Source: Cardiobacterium sp. Marseille-Q4385 (lineage in GTDB: Bacteria; Pseudomonadota; Gammaproteobacteria; Cardiobacteriales; Cardiobacteriaceae). Taken from it: a DNA stretch of 64,000 nucleotides. A program made the position numbers and the translations under genes. A model generated the notes under the pieces. That model had not been told where the DNA came from. It ran no database searches and saw nothing but the letters and a program-made list of their open reading frames with translations. The stretch is taken from contig NZ_OU745373.1 of NCBI RefSeq assembly GCF_916618745.1, positions 1,688,501 through 1,752,500 on the forward strand, read 5' to 3'. Position 1 is the stretch's first letter, and the number at the start of each line of letters is the position of its first letter. Positions 33,555 to 42,042 of this stretch are shown here, one piece after another.

Positions 33555-34178
33555 ATGAACAGCAGCCAATACCTCGCCTGGATCGAACAAAGCGCCGCCG
33601 CCCTCAGCGCCGCACAAGACGAACTCACTGCCCTCGACACCGCCATCGGCGACGGCGATCACGGCCTCAACATCCAGCGCGGCTTCCACAAAGCCGTCGA
33701 AAAACTGCACGGCCAAGAAGGACAAGACCTCGGCAGCCTCGCCAAAACCACCGGTATGACCCTGCTGTCCTCCGTCGGCGGCGCCAGTGGCCCGCTCTAC
33801 GGCACCCTCTTTCTCAAAGCCGCACCCGCACTGAACGGCAAAACCGACCTCGACACCGCCACCCTCGCCCAAGCCATCGCCGATGGCGTCGCCGGCCTGG
33901 CCGCGCGCGGTCAGGCGGTAGTGGGCGACAAAACCATGATCGACGTGTGGCAGCCCGCCGCCGCCGCCCTGCAACAAGCGGCAGCAGACGGTGCAGATCT
34001 GGCAACGGCTAGCGCCAAAGCCGCCGCCGTCGCGCAGGAAGCGGCAGAAAGCACCATCCCGCTTGTCGCCAAAAAAGGCCGCGCCAGCTACCTCGGCGAA
34101 CGCAGTGCTGGCCACAAAGACCCCGGCGCGGCATCGAGCGCCATCATCCTGCACGTGCTGGCCGAGGTGCTGGCCTGA
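33555..34178 (+). CDS. dhaL: Dihydroxyacetone kinase, ADP-binding subunit DhaL
   Basis: A 207-residue all-helical subunit (E. coli DhaL has 210). The Mg/ADP-binding Asp cluster is in LDTAIGDGDHGLNIQRGF (about residues 26-43). GMTLLSSVGGASGPLYGTLFL and KKGRASYLGERSAGHKDPGAASSAIIL complete the signature. DhaL carries a tightly bound ADP that is rephosphorylated by DhaM and transfers phosphate to DhaK-bound dihydroxyacetone. The start is preceded by AAGGAACCCCT. Confidence 0.95.
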   Translation: MNSSQYLAWIEQSAAALSAAQDELTALDTAIGDGDHGLNIQRGFHKAVEKLHGQEGQDLGSLAKTTGMTLLSSVGGASGPLYGTLFLKAAPALNGKTDLDTATLAQAIADGVAGLAARGQAVVGDKTMIDVWQPAAAALQQAAADGADLATASAKAAAVAQEAAESTIPLVAKKGRASYLGERSAGHKDPGAASSAIILHVLAEVLA

Positions 34179-34284
34179 AAGGCTACTGACGTGTTTTGCC
34201 AGCTACGGCCATAGATAGATGGATAACGCGGCGAATACTGCGCCGCCGCCTGCCCCAGCGGATGGAGCCATGTTTATCGTTTGC

Positions 34285-35070
34285 TTATGACGACTGGCGC
34301 AGGCGCAGGTTGACCGGGGCAAACAGCGCCGCCTGTTGCCATTCGAGTAATTGTGAGCGGTCGAGTTCGAGCATCGCCATCAGGCTGACCACAAAACCTT
34401 CACGTCCTTCGCCCGTACCGTAGAAAGCGGTGAGCGGCTGCCAGTCGGGGTGGTTCCTGAGACGCGCCTGCATGCTGTCCATGCGCTCGGCGAGCGAGTA
34501 ACTTTCGTTTTCGACTTCGTGCGCGCGGCGCAGGTCGTGGCGCAGCCAGAGTTTGCGCAGCACATCGGCCAGTTTGTGCGCGTCCGCCGGTGGTTTGATA
34601 ACGGGCTGCGCACCCGCCGGCGGCAGGTGGGCCGAGAGGGCCGTGCCGGCGCCGACGCGGGGCAGGGCGGCGAGGTTTTCTGCCGCTTTCCCGGTCTGGA
34701 TGTAGGCCAGTATCTGTTCGGCGAGCCGGGCGCGCGGATCGGTTTCGGGTTCGTCGTCGTCGCTCTGTGGTGGGCGCGGCAGCATCATGCGCGCTTTGAT
34801 TTCCGCCAGCGTCGCGGCCATCAGCAGGTATTCCGCCGCCAATACCATGTCCATTTCTTCCATCAGCTCGAGGTAGGCGAGGTATTGCTCGGTGATGAGG
34901 GTGACGGGGATATCAAGAATGTCGATGTTTTGCTTGCGGATGAGGTAGATGAGCAGATCAAGCGGGCCGCTGAAGGTATCGAGCAGGACGCGCAGGGCAT
35001 CGGGCGGGATGTAAAGGTCTTGCGGCAGTTGGGTGACGGGTTCGCCGAAGAGGAGGACGGTCTGTTCCAT
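34285..35070 (-). CDS. scpA: Segregation and condensation protein A
   Basis: A 261-residue kleisin of the SMC-ScpAB complex. The start at 35070 is preferred over a 30-codon extension of Arg-rich, non-conserved sequence. The diagnostic N-terminal part is DTFSGPLDLLIYLIRKQNIDILDIPVTLITEQYLAYLELM, followed by LAAEYLLMAATLAEIKARMMLP. The C-terminal winged-helix part (GFVVSLMAMLELDRSQLLEWQQAALFAPVNL) fits the SMC-head contact. scpB and smc are not in the window. It is the last gene of a tightly packed minus-strand run. Confidence 0.92.
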   Translation of the reverse strand: MEQTVLLFGEPVTQLPQDLYIPPDALRVLLDTFSGPLDLLIYLIRKQNIDILDIPVTLITEQYLAYLELMEEMDMVLAAEYLLMAATLAEIKARMMLPRPPQSDDDEPETDPRARLAEQILAYIQTGKAAENLAALPRVGAGTALSAHLPPAGAQPVIKPPADAHKLADVLRKLWLRHDLRRAHEVENESYSLAERMDSMQARLRNHPDWQPLTAFYGTGEGREGFVVSLMAMLELDRSQLLEWQQAALFAPVNLRLRQSS

Positions 35071-35093
35071 GCGGCTGTGCTTATGCGGATTAA

Positions 35094-36002
35094 TTACGGG
35101 GCGGCGTGGACGGCGCTGTCTGCCGCCGGCAGCGGAGCGGTATTTTTCGGAGCGAGCCACCAGTGCGGGTGGCCGTCAGGCGGGGGAACGGGCTGCTCTT
35201 CGCTGCTGATGTGTTCAAGCGAGCGGCTATCGGCGGCGAGCGCCCAGTCGCAGAGGCGTTGCGCGACGGCGAGGCGGGTTTTGGCAGCGATGTCGAGGGT
35301 GATGCTGCCGTCGCTGTTAGCAGGGCGCGCTTCGATGCAGGCGATGTCACCGCTTGCGCCGTCATCAAGCAGGGGTTGCAGCTCGGTAGCGTCGGTGCAG
35401 CGGACGCGCGCGGTGTAGGTGGGATACGGCGAGGGTTTCAGGCGGGCGAGTTCGCTGTATTCGGGGATTTCCATGCCGTTGTGCTGGCGGTAGCCGGTCG
35501 GCACGCTGTCGTGCAGGATGATGTCGCCAAAGCGGTGCCCGCTTGCGGGATGCGGCACGCCGAGCAGGCGGGCGCGCACGGGGTCGATGCGCCGCGCCAG
35601 CACGGTTTCGCTGGTTGCTGCCCAGGGGTGCAGACGGATGGCGGCGATGCCGTAGTTACCGCTGATGGGGCCGGTGCCCTCAGGGACGGCGATGCCGCAG
35701 GCGCGCCACAGGCGGCGCGCTTTTGCCCAGTCTTCCAGAGCGGTAGCGGCGATGCCCGCGTTCCAGTAGGGGGCGTCGTCGTGTTCGGCAGCGAGTGCGA
35801 TGGCGCGCAGGTTGTGGGTGAGCGCGCCCGTCCAGTCGCTCCGGTATTTGCTGGCCAGCGCGTACATGTAGTGGTAGTGGCGGTTCTGCGGGGTTTCGCG
35901 AATGAGTTTGCTGAAGTAGCGCTGCGCAGCAGCAAGGTCGCCACGATCCATGGCAGCGTAGGCACGGGTGTAGAGGGGGTTGTCGGCGCGGGCTTGGGTC
36001 AT
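35094..36002 (-). CDS. TPR-containing protein of unknown function
   Basis: A 302-residue soluble protein. The first 100 residues contain two or three TPR-like helix pairs (NPLYTRAYAAMDRGDLAAAQRYFSKLIRETPQNRHYHYMYALA; APYWNAGIAATALEDWAKARRLWRACG). The C-terminal 190 residues (GDIILHDSVPTGYRQHNGMEIPEYSELARLKPSPYPTYTARV) form an unrecognised, probably beta-rich domain. No signal peptide. It lies one base downstream of the membrane gene at 36004 and 23 bp ahead of scpA, so the three are likely co-transcribed. Confidence 0.65.
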   Translation of the reverse strand: MTQARADNPLYTRAYAAMDRGDLAAAQRYFSKLIRETPQNRHYHYMYALASKYRSDWTGALTHNLRAIALAAEHDDAPYWNAGIAATALEDWAKARRLWRACGIAVPEGTGPISGNYGIAAIRLHPWAATSETVLARRIDPVRARLLGVPHPASGHRFGDIILHDSVPTGYRQHNGMEIPEYSELARLKPSPYPTYTARVRCTDATELQPLLDDGASGDIACIEARPANSDGSITLDIAAKTRLAVAQRLCDWALAADSRSLEHISSEEQPVPPPDGHPHWWLAPKNTAPLPAADSAVHAAP

Positions 36003-36003
36003 G

Positions 36004-37269
36004 TCAGTTGTTTTGTTTTTGACGGTAGTTCCATTCGCTCAGGCTGATAAGGTAGGCCAGGATGAGGTAGCCATAGGCGAGTGGCAGTATGGTTTTATTA
36101 CCGATTATACAGGTGTTCAGGTACAGGCAACTGCCGATAGTGAGGGTGATGGCGGCGGCAAGCAGGACATGGCACCAGAAGAAAGAGCGCATGGCGGGCG
36201 TTGTTGTGGTATAGACGGGGCGGTTGCGGCTGGGCAGCGACGGTAGCGGACGTTGCTGGATAACGGCGGTAACGGCAGCGGCGATTTCCCGGCAGGCGTG
36301 TTCGGGTGTTTGCAGATGGTTGGCGCTTATTGTGTAGTGGTTGCTGAGGCGGTCAGTGATGAGCAGGTCGTTTCGGGTGCCATGTCCGGATTTTATTTGC
36401 ACTTTGATATGGGCAATATCCGCCCAGGGCAGGGTAAATAGCTCGTCGATGATGCCTCCGTCGTTGCTGGTGAGGCTGTGCAGGCCGGTGGCATCGATGG
36501 TGATTTGCGAGCGGGTACCGTCGTCGCGGTAGTTGGTGATGAGAAGGGGCAGGAGGATGGGTATCGGGAGGCAGAAAGCGAACAGGGCTTTGCCGAGTTG
36601 CACACCATGGCCATAGCGCAAGAGGCCGGGACCGAGGATGCAGAGCACCAGCAGGAGCAGCAGGAAGTTGATGCAGGACAAGAAGTTGGTGTTCTGCGTC
36701 TCGTACCAGGTGTAATCGAGGCCGGCGGGTGGGGCAGGCGGCAGGGGTGGTGCTTTACCGTTCAGATAATCGCTGGCGACGGCGATGATGTCGCCATAGT
36801 CCGCGTCGCTGATGTGGTGTGGGCCGTATTCCACCGTACCGCCGCGCCGCAGGGTGATGAGGAGGACATCGCCATCGTAGAGGACGCTGTCGAGTTCGCG
36901 CCAGCGCCACTGGAATCTGATGCGGCGGTCATCGTAGATGGTCATCCCCTGCGGGTCGCAGACGATAGTGGGCGCGCGCGGGTCGTAGTCTTCCGGGGTG
37001 TCATCATTACGTTTCTTGCGGGTTAAGTAGTTGTAGAGCGGCATGATGACGATGTGCAGCGTCAGCAGCAGGCAGATGCCAAAGTAGAAGCGCCATACGC
37101 CGCTGTCGCTTTGTATATAGAACCCGATGAAGATGGGGGGTAGGAAATAAATAAAAAACCAGGAGAGGAAGGAAAAGCCGTCGTCAGCGTCCCGGCTGTG
37201 GAGCGAGTAAGCGTGCCCGCCCCAGCCACGGGTACGCGGGTCGTCAAGGTCGGGGGCGAAGTCGGACAT
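36004..37269 (-). CDS. Membrane protein with two PH-like segments
   Basis: A 421-residue protein with about six membrane helices arranged in pairs. Between and after them are two soluble segments of similar pattern: TIVCDPQGMTIYDDRRIRFQWRWRELDSVLYDGDVLLITLRRGG and QITIDATGLHSLTSNDGGIIDELFTLPWADIAHIKVQI. These resemble the PH-like folds in bacterial YdbT/DUF304-type proteins. The repeated layout suggests an internal duplication. Function unknown. Confidence 0.6.
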   Translation of the reverse strand: MSDFAPDLDDPRTRGWGGHAYSLHSRDADDGFSFLSWFFIYFLPPIFIGFYIQSDSGVWRFYFGICLLLTLHIVIMPLYNYLTRKKRNDDTPEDYDPRAPTIVCDPQGMTIYDDRRIRFQWRWRELDSVLYDGDVLLITLRRGGTVEYGPHHISDADYGDIIAVASDYLNGKAPPLPPAPPAGLDYTWYETQNTNFLSCINFLLLLLVLCILGPGLLRYGHGVQLGKALFAFCLPIPILLPLLITNYRDDGTRSQITIDATGLHSLTSNDGGIIDELFTLPWADIAHIKVQIKSGHGTRNDLLITDRLSNHYTISANHLQTPEHACREIAAAVTAVIQQRPLPSLPSRNRPVYTTTTPAMRSFFWCHVLLAAAITLTIGSCLYLNTCIIGNKTILPLAYGYLILAYLISLSEWNYRQKQNN

Positions 37270-37302
37270 ACGGGCTCCTGTGCTTATTGTGCCGGGCGGC
37301 GC

Positions 37303-39210
37303 TCACACCTCGCCATCTTCAAGCTGCATCCAGCGTTCCACCAGCGCATCAAGCTGCTGCTGCGCCGCTTCCAGCGCGGCAAAGCCCGCCTGTTGTGCTT
37401 CCTGCGGTTGCTGGTAAAAATCCGCTTCCTGCACGACGGCGGTGAGGCGGGCGACTTCGGCTTCCGCCGCCTCAATCTGCGCGGGCAGGGCTTCGAGTTC
37501 GCGCTGGTATTTGTAGGACAGCTTGTTGCCGCGCTTTTCGGCGGGCGGGGCGGCAGGGGCAGCGGGTTTTTCTGCTGTTTTCGCAGCGGGCGCAGCGGCC
37601 TCTTCCAGTTGGGCGATGTCGCCGCCCTGTTGCAGCCAGTCGCTGACGCCGCCGACGATTTGCTCGATTTTGCCTTTGTGACGGTTGAATACCCACAGGC
37701 GGGTGACGACGGCATCAAGGAAGGCGCGGTCGTGGCTGACCAGCAGCACTGTGCCGGGGTAGTCCGCCAGCACTTCTTCCAGCAGTTCCAGGGTTTCGAT
37801 GTCAAGGTCGTTGGTCGGTTCGTCCAGCACGAGGACGTTTGCCGGCTGCGCGAAAAGACGCGCCAGCAGGAGGCGGGCTCGTTCGCCGCCGGAGAGCGCG
37901 CCGACCGGAGTACGCCAGCGTTCGGGTGGAAAGAGGAAATCTTGCAGGTAGGCGGCGATGTGCTTGCGCTGGCCGTTCGTTTCGATGTAGTCCCGCCCCG
38001 CGCCGACGCTGTCGCGCAGGGTTTCTTCAGGATCAAGCTGGGCGCGCAACTGGTCAAAGTAGGCAACTTCCAGTTTCGTGCCGTGTTTGAGACGGCCTGC
38101 CGTCGGCGGCAATTCGCCAAGGAGCAGGCGCAGCAGGGTGGTTTTGCCCGCGCCGTTCGCGCCGACCAGGCCGATTTTCTCGCCGCGCTCGATGATGTCG
38201 CTGAAATCCTGCACCAGCGGCGCGCCGCCTGCGTGGGCGAAGCTGATGTTTTCGGCGACGATCACCTGCCGCCCGCTGCGCTCGCCTGCGTCCAGTTGCA
38301 GATTTGCCTTGCCCTGCCGCTCGATGCGCGCGGCGCGTTCGGCGCGCATCGCTTTCAGCGCGCGCACGCGGCCTTCGTTGCGGGTGCGCCGCGCCTTGAT
38401 GCCCTGACGTATCCAGATTTCTTCTTCGGCGAGTTTTTTGTCGAAACGCGCCTGTGCTTCGGCTTCGGCGTGTTGCGCTTCCTCGCGGGTGCGCAGGAAG
38501 CGGCGGTAGTCGCTTTTCACGTCGAGCAGGCGGCCACGATCCAGTTCCCAAATGCGGTTCGCGACTTTTTCGAGGAAGGCGCGGTCGTGGGTGACGAAAA
38601 CGACAGCACCGGCAAAATTGTTGAGCAGGTTTTCCAGCCAGATGATGGCGCCCATATCGAGGTGGTTGGTCGGTTCGTCGAGCAGCAGCACGTCGGGACG
38701 GGCAACCAGCACCCGCGCCAGCCAGACGCGCCGCCGCCAGCCGCCGGACAAATCCGCCATCTGCGCCGCGCCGTCGAGGTCGAAGCGTTGCAGGATGCCG
38801 TCGATGCGGTTATCCAGCTGCCAGCCATCTGCCGCTGCTACCGCCGCTTCGAGGCGGGCGAGTTCATCGGCATCATGCGCGTCATGGGCGGCAAGCAGGG
38901 TTTGGTAACGCTCGACTAATGCAGCAGTTTCAGCCAGCCCGTCGCGCACGACTTCGCGCACCGTGCGCGCGTCCGCAGCGGGCGGGTCTTGCGGCAGATA
39001 GGCGATGCGCACGCCTTCGCTGATGCGCAGGCTGCCGTCATCCGGCATCTGCGCCCCGCGCAATACATTGAGCAGAGTGGATTTGCCCTCGCCGTTGCGA
39101 CCCAGCAGGGCGACGCGCTCGCCGCTTTCCAGCGAGAAGTTGACGTGATCGAGCAAGGGCCGCCAGCCGAAGGCAAGCGAGAGGTCTTGGGCAGTGAGGA
39201 GGAGGGGCAT
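37303..39210 (-). CDS. uup: ABC-F ATPase Uup
   Basis: A 635-residue cytoplasmic protein with two ABC ATPase domains and no membrane segments. The first has Walker A GRNGEGKST (about 36-44) and signature LSGGWRRRVWLA; the second has GANGAGKTT (about 345) and LSGGERARLLLA. DEPTNHLDM and DEPTNDLDI are the two Walker B motifs. A long charged linker joins them, and the C-terminal 80 residues form a coiled coil (PAQIEAAEAEVARLTAVVQ), typical of Uup. The family acts on ribosomes and affects precise excision of transposons. Confidence 0.93.
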   Translation of the reverse strand: MPLLLTAQDLSLAFGWRPLLDHVNFSLESGERVALLGRNGEGKSTLLNVLRGAQMPDDGSLRISEGVRIAYLPQDPPAADARTVREVVRDGLAETAALVERYQTLLAAHDAHDADELARLEAAVAAADGWQLDNRIDGILQRFDLDGAAQMADLSGGWRRRVWLARVLVARPDVLLLDEPTNHLDMGAIIWLENLLNNFAGAVVFVTHDRAFLEKVANRIWELDRGRLLDVKSDYRRFLRTREEAQHAEAEAQARFDKKLAEEEIWIRQGIKARRTRNEGRVRALKAMRAERAARIERQGKANLQLDAGERSGRQVIVAENISFAHAGGAPLVQDFSDIIERGEKIGLVGANGAGKTTLLRLLLGELPPTAGRLKHGTKLEVAYFDQLRAQLDPEETLRDSVGAGRDYIETNGQRKHIAAYLQDFLFPPERWRTPVGALSGGERARLLLARLFAQPANVLVLDEPTNDLDIETLELLEEVLADYPGTVLLVSHDRAFLDAVVTRLWVFNRHKGKIEQIVGGVSDWLQQGGDIAQLEEAAAPAAKTAEKPAAPAAPPAEKRGNKLSYKYQRELEALPAQIEAAEAEVARLTAVVQEADFYQQPQEAQQAGFAALEAAQQQLDALVERWMQLEDGEV

Positions 39211-39219
39211 GGGGGTTCC

Positions 39220-40251
39220 TTATTTATTTTCGGGGAGTTCGTCCAATAGGCTTCGTGCGATCTTGTTGCCCTGTGCGGCGGCCTTTTCCAACCATAACCG
39301 CGCTTTCTCCGGGTCAGCGGGAAGCCCTTCACCTTTCAGGTAGCTTCTGCCAAGCGTCGTTTGCGCCGCTATATCGTCCTGTGCAGCTGCTTTTTCCAGC
39401 CATTCCTGAGCTTTTTCAGGGTTGACGGCAAGCCCTTCACCTTTTAGGTAACTTCTACCAAGAAGGAATTGTGCACCAACATTGCCCTGCTCAGCGGATT
39501 TTTCCAGTGTGGGAATGACCCGCCGATACCATTCATCTGCTTTTGCCTGGTCCTTGCTGACACCGTAATAGCCTCCTGTATAAGCACTTGCCAAGTTTAA
39601 TTGTGCTCCTATATCCCCTTGTGCAGCGGCCTTTTCCCACCATGTCAGCAGTCCTGCCGTATCTTCGTTTTCATCGTACAGAAAATGACCATAAGCGACC
39701 TGAGCAGACGGATACCCTTTTTCAGCGGCTTTTTGCAGCCACTGACCACTTTCCTTCTTGCTTTCTACAACATTGATGCCGTCGCGATACATGATGCCCA
39801 AAAGATATTGCGCTTCGGCATCTTGGCGGAGTGCGGCCTTGCGCAGATTTTCTTCTGCCTTGGCAAACCAGCGGCCGGATTCTGTATCGTGTTTCTCAAC
39901 CCCCATGCCATTACGAAAGGCAACTCCCAATAAAAATTGGGCGTAACCATCACCGGCTTCCGCCGCTTTGTCGTAATGAGCAATAGCCTCAGCCATGTCG
40001 CGTTTACCGAGTTCGCCAGTGGCATACATCATGCCAATCTTGGCTTCGGCACGAGCGTTGCCCTGGTCAGCAAGAGTTTTATAAATCGCATAGGCCTCCT
40101 TGAAATCGGCGTTGCTGCGGGCGGCATCGGCTTTTTGCAGGGCGGCGGCAGTGGCAGCGGTGGCAGAGACTTCCGGCACGGCGGTATCGGCGGCAAGTGC
40201 CAGGTCGGCACCCAGTAATGCAGCGGCGAGGAAGAGGGAACGGATAGGCAT
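39220..40251 (-). CDS. Exported Sel1-repeat protein
   Basis: A 343-residue protein; the start at 40251 gives a signal peptide (MPIRSLFLAAALLGADLALAAD) preceded by GGAG. The mature part consists of about seven Sel1/TPR-like repeats (AEAKIGMMYATGELGKRDMAEAIAHYDKAAEAG; AQFLLGRSYLKGEGLAVNPEKAQEWLEKAAAQ). The last two repeats are nearly identical at DNA level, suggesting recent duplication. Sel1 proteins act as periplasmic scaffolds. It is ten bases ahead of uup on the same strand. Confidence 0.8.
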   Translation of the reverse strand: MPIRSLFLAAALLGADLALAADTAVPEVSATAATAAALQKADAARSNADFKEAYAIYKTLADQGNARAEAKIGMMYATGELGKRDMAEAIAHYDKAAEAGDGYAQFLLGVAFRNGMGVEKHDTESGRWFAKAEENLRKAALRQDAEAQYLLGIMYRDGINVVESKKESGQWLQKAAEKGYPSAQVAYGHFLYDENEDTAGLLTWWEKAAAQGDIGAQLNLASAYTGGYYGVSKDQAKADEWYRRVIPTLEKSAEQGNVGAQFLLGRSYLKGEGLAVNPEKAQEWLEKAAAQDDIAAQTTLGRSYLKGEGLPADPEKARLWLEKAAAQGNKIARSLLDELPENK

Positions 40252-40295
40252 GATGGACTCCTTGTGGGTGATGAAAAACGGGTGTGGTGTGCCGC

Positions 40296-41027
40296 TTAAA
40301 TGATACCGTCGCGGACAGCGGCGTAGCGGGCGAAGCGGCATAGCAGGGCGGCGGCGTCGGGGGTGTCAGCGCGGACGGCGGCACGGATGGCATCCGGGTC
40401 GTGGCCGGCAGCGGTGATGGCGTCACGTTTGCCGTCAATATGGGCGCGGATGGCGGCAGCGTCAAATTCGGGGTGGAATTGTACGCCCCAGGCGTGGGCG
40501 CCGATGCGGTAGGCCTGATGCGGGTCGTGTTCGTTGGCAGCGAGGAGGGTTGCACCAGCGGGCAAGCGCAGCACGGATTGGTAATGGGTGACGTTGGCGG
40601 TGAAGTGCGTCGGCAGGGCGGCAAAGATGGGGTCATCGTCGCAGGCTGGCAGACGGGTGATGGTCGTGCTGCCGATTTCTAGGCCGCGCGGGTTGTCGCC
40701 GACTGCGCCGCCGCAGGCATCCGCCAGCAGTTGATGGCCGTAGCAAATGGCAAACACGGGCAGCCTGGCGGGAACGGCTTGTTGCAGCCAGACGCGGGTG
40801 GCTTCACTCCAAAGTTGGCGCTCCGGCACCATATGCGCCGAGCCGGTGAGGATGACACCGGCGGCGCTATCCAGTGCAGGCAGAGCCTCACCGCCGATGA
40901 TGTCGAGCACGCGCATGGGGTGTTGCACCGGCGCGATGGTGCGCGCGATCCAGTCGCTGTACTCGCCGAGGCGGGCGATGATATCGGCTTTGGGGGCACC
41001 GAGTTTAAGGATAAGGAGTGGTTTCAT
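40296..41027 (-). CDS. Class I glutamine amidotransferase-like protein
   Basis: A 243-residue GATase1 domain protein. The catalytic Cys is in VFAICYGHQLLADACGG (about residue 95) and the His/Glu pair in WGVQFHPEFDA (about 187-189). This matches stand-alone GMP-synthase-type amidotransferases, which often act on glutamylated compounds or glutamine. The substrate is unknown and no synthetase partner is adjacent. Confidence 0.82.
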   Translation of the reverse strand: MKPLLILKLGAPKADIIARLGEYSDWIARTIAPVQHPMRVLDIIGGEALPALDSAAGVILTGSAHMVPERQLWSEATRVWLQQAVPARLPVFAICYGHQLLADACGGAVGDNPRGLEIGSTTITRLPACDDDPIFAALPTHFTANVTHYQSVLRLPAGATLLAANEHDPHQAYRIGAHAWGVQFHPEFDAAAIRAHIDGKRDAITAAGHDPDAIRAAVRADTPDAAALLCRFARYAAVRDGII

Positions 41028-41041
41028 ACGGCTTCTTTCAT

Positions 41042-41099
41042 ATAGTTAACCATCTCAAAAATCGTAACGGCGTTGCGCTTTTTATCTATTCAACGACAT
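41042..41099. mobile_element. MITE-like element, family B copy 1 (about 58 bp)
   Basis: Begins ATAGTTAACCATCTCAAAAA, then TCGTAACGGCGTTGCGC, and ends TTTTTATCTATTCAACGACA. It matches the two ends of the longer copy at 45768-45873 with the middle deleted. It lies between the amidotransferase start and the ompA-family terminator. Confidence 0.7.
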
Positions 41100-41101
41100 A
41101 T

Positions 41102-41125
41102 AAAAAACCCCCGTTAGACGGGGGT
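41102..41125 (-). terminator. Terminator of the OmpA-family gene
   Basis: ACCCCCG-TTAGA-CGGGGGT; on the minus strand it is followed by TTTTTTA. Confidence 0.85.
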
Positions 41126-41150
41126 GGATTAGGCGGCGATAGGGTTGTGC

Positions 41151-41753
41151 TTATTGGGCAGCAGGTTGAGCTACTTCACGCTCAACGAGACCGTCAACCG
41201 TGACGTCTACACGACGGTTTTGTGCACGGCCTTCAGCGGTTTTGTTGGTGGCAACCGGGTTGCGTTCACCGTTACCGTAGGCTTCGATCAAAGACTGCGG
41301 TACGCCGTTTTCTACGAGGTAGTTAGCAACGGTGTTGGCACGACGCTCAGACAGTTTTTGGTTGTAGGCGTCAGAACCTTTGGAGTCGGTGTTACCAACG
41401 ACGGTAATTTTCTGAATGTTCGCACCACGTTGGTTCAGATCGCCTGCGAGTTGTTGCAGGGCTTCTTTACCAGCCGGTTTCAGGTTGTACTTGTCGAAAT
41501 CGAAGTAGGTATCGGCAGCCAAAGTAATGGTTTCGGTACGTTTTTCCATAACCGGAGGCGGAGCCGGCGGTGCTTCTTGTACGCCGCAACCAGTCAGGCC
41601 TTTGTTGGCATTGACGGTAACGCATTCGCCCCAACGGTTTTTGACCAGATCTCCACCAGCGGAAGTCAGGTCTTCATTTGCAGGCAGATCTGCAAATGCC
41701 GGAGCTGCACTAGCAGCAAGTACGGCAACTGCAATCAGTTTTTTAAGTTTCAT
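41151..41753 (-). CDS. OmpA-family outer-membrane protein
   Basis: A 200-residue exported protein; the start at 41753 follows GGGAGAAGTAAAT. The signal peptide (MKLKKLIAVAVLAASAAPAFA) is followed by a short region with two Cys (GECVTVNANKGLTGCG) and Pro-rich linker. The OmpA peptidoglycan-binding domain covers about residues 80-195: DTYFDFDKYNLKPAGKEALQ, VVGNTDSKGSDAYNQKLSERRANTVANYL and RAQNRRVDVTVDG. There is no N-terminal beta-barrel, so it resembles short OmpA-like proteins that anchor the envelope. Codon use and a strong terminator suggest high expression. Confidence 0.87.
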   Translation of the reverse strand: MKLKKLIAVAVLAASAAPAFADLPANEDLTSAGGDLVKNRWGECVTVNANKGLTGCGVQEAPPAPPPVMEKRTETITLAADTYFDFDKYNLKPAGKEALQQLAGDLNQRGANIQKITVVGNTDSKGSDAYNQKLSERRANTVANYLVENGVPQSLIEAYGNGERNPVATNKTAEGRAQNRRVDVTVDGLVEREVAQPAAQ

Positions 41754-41978
41754 ATTTACTTCTCCCATAACAAAACTTGCAAGTTAATGTTAAGAACTTG
41801 TGGACGGCTGCCCGTCCAAGATTGACGGCACCCTTGCCCACGAACAGGCAAGAGGTACCCATCCGCGCGGCATGATACGAGTTTTGTTGCAAAAATGCAA
41901 AGATAAATGCGGTAAAAGCGACATGTTGGACAGCGTTTTGTTGTGCGAATGACACAAACTGGGGCGACCCCGCATTCA

Positions 41979-41987
41979 TGTTAAAAT
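41979..41987 (+). promoter_or_regulatory. Possible extended -10 promoter of gyrA
   Basis: TGTTAAAAT has a TGn extension and a good -10 (TAAAAT), 56 bp before the gyrA ATG. A TTGTG-N7-CACAA inverted repeat lies just upstream (41941-41957). Confidence 0.4.
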
Positions 41988-42042
41988 ATGCGCCGTTTGC
42001 CCCGTCGTGCGGGCGTTTTTACGCTACAAGGTAGAGAAATAC

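Noticed and set aside
34228..34246. Terminator between convergent dhaL and scpA
   Set aside because: GCGGCG-N7-CGCCGC can form a hairpin, but neither strand has a following T-run, so it is not listed as a terminator.
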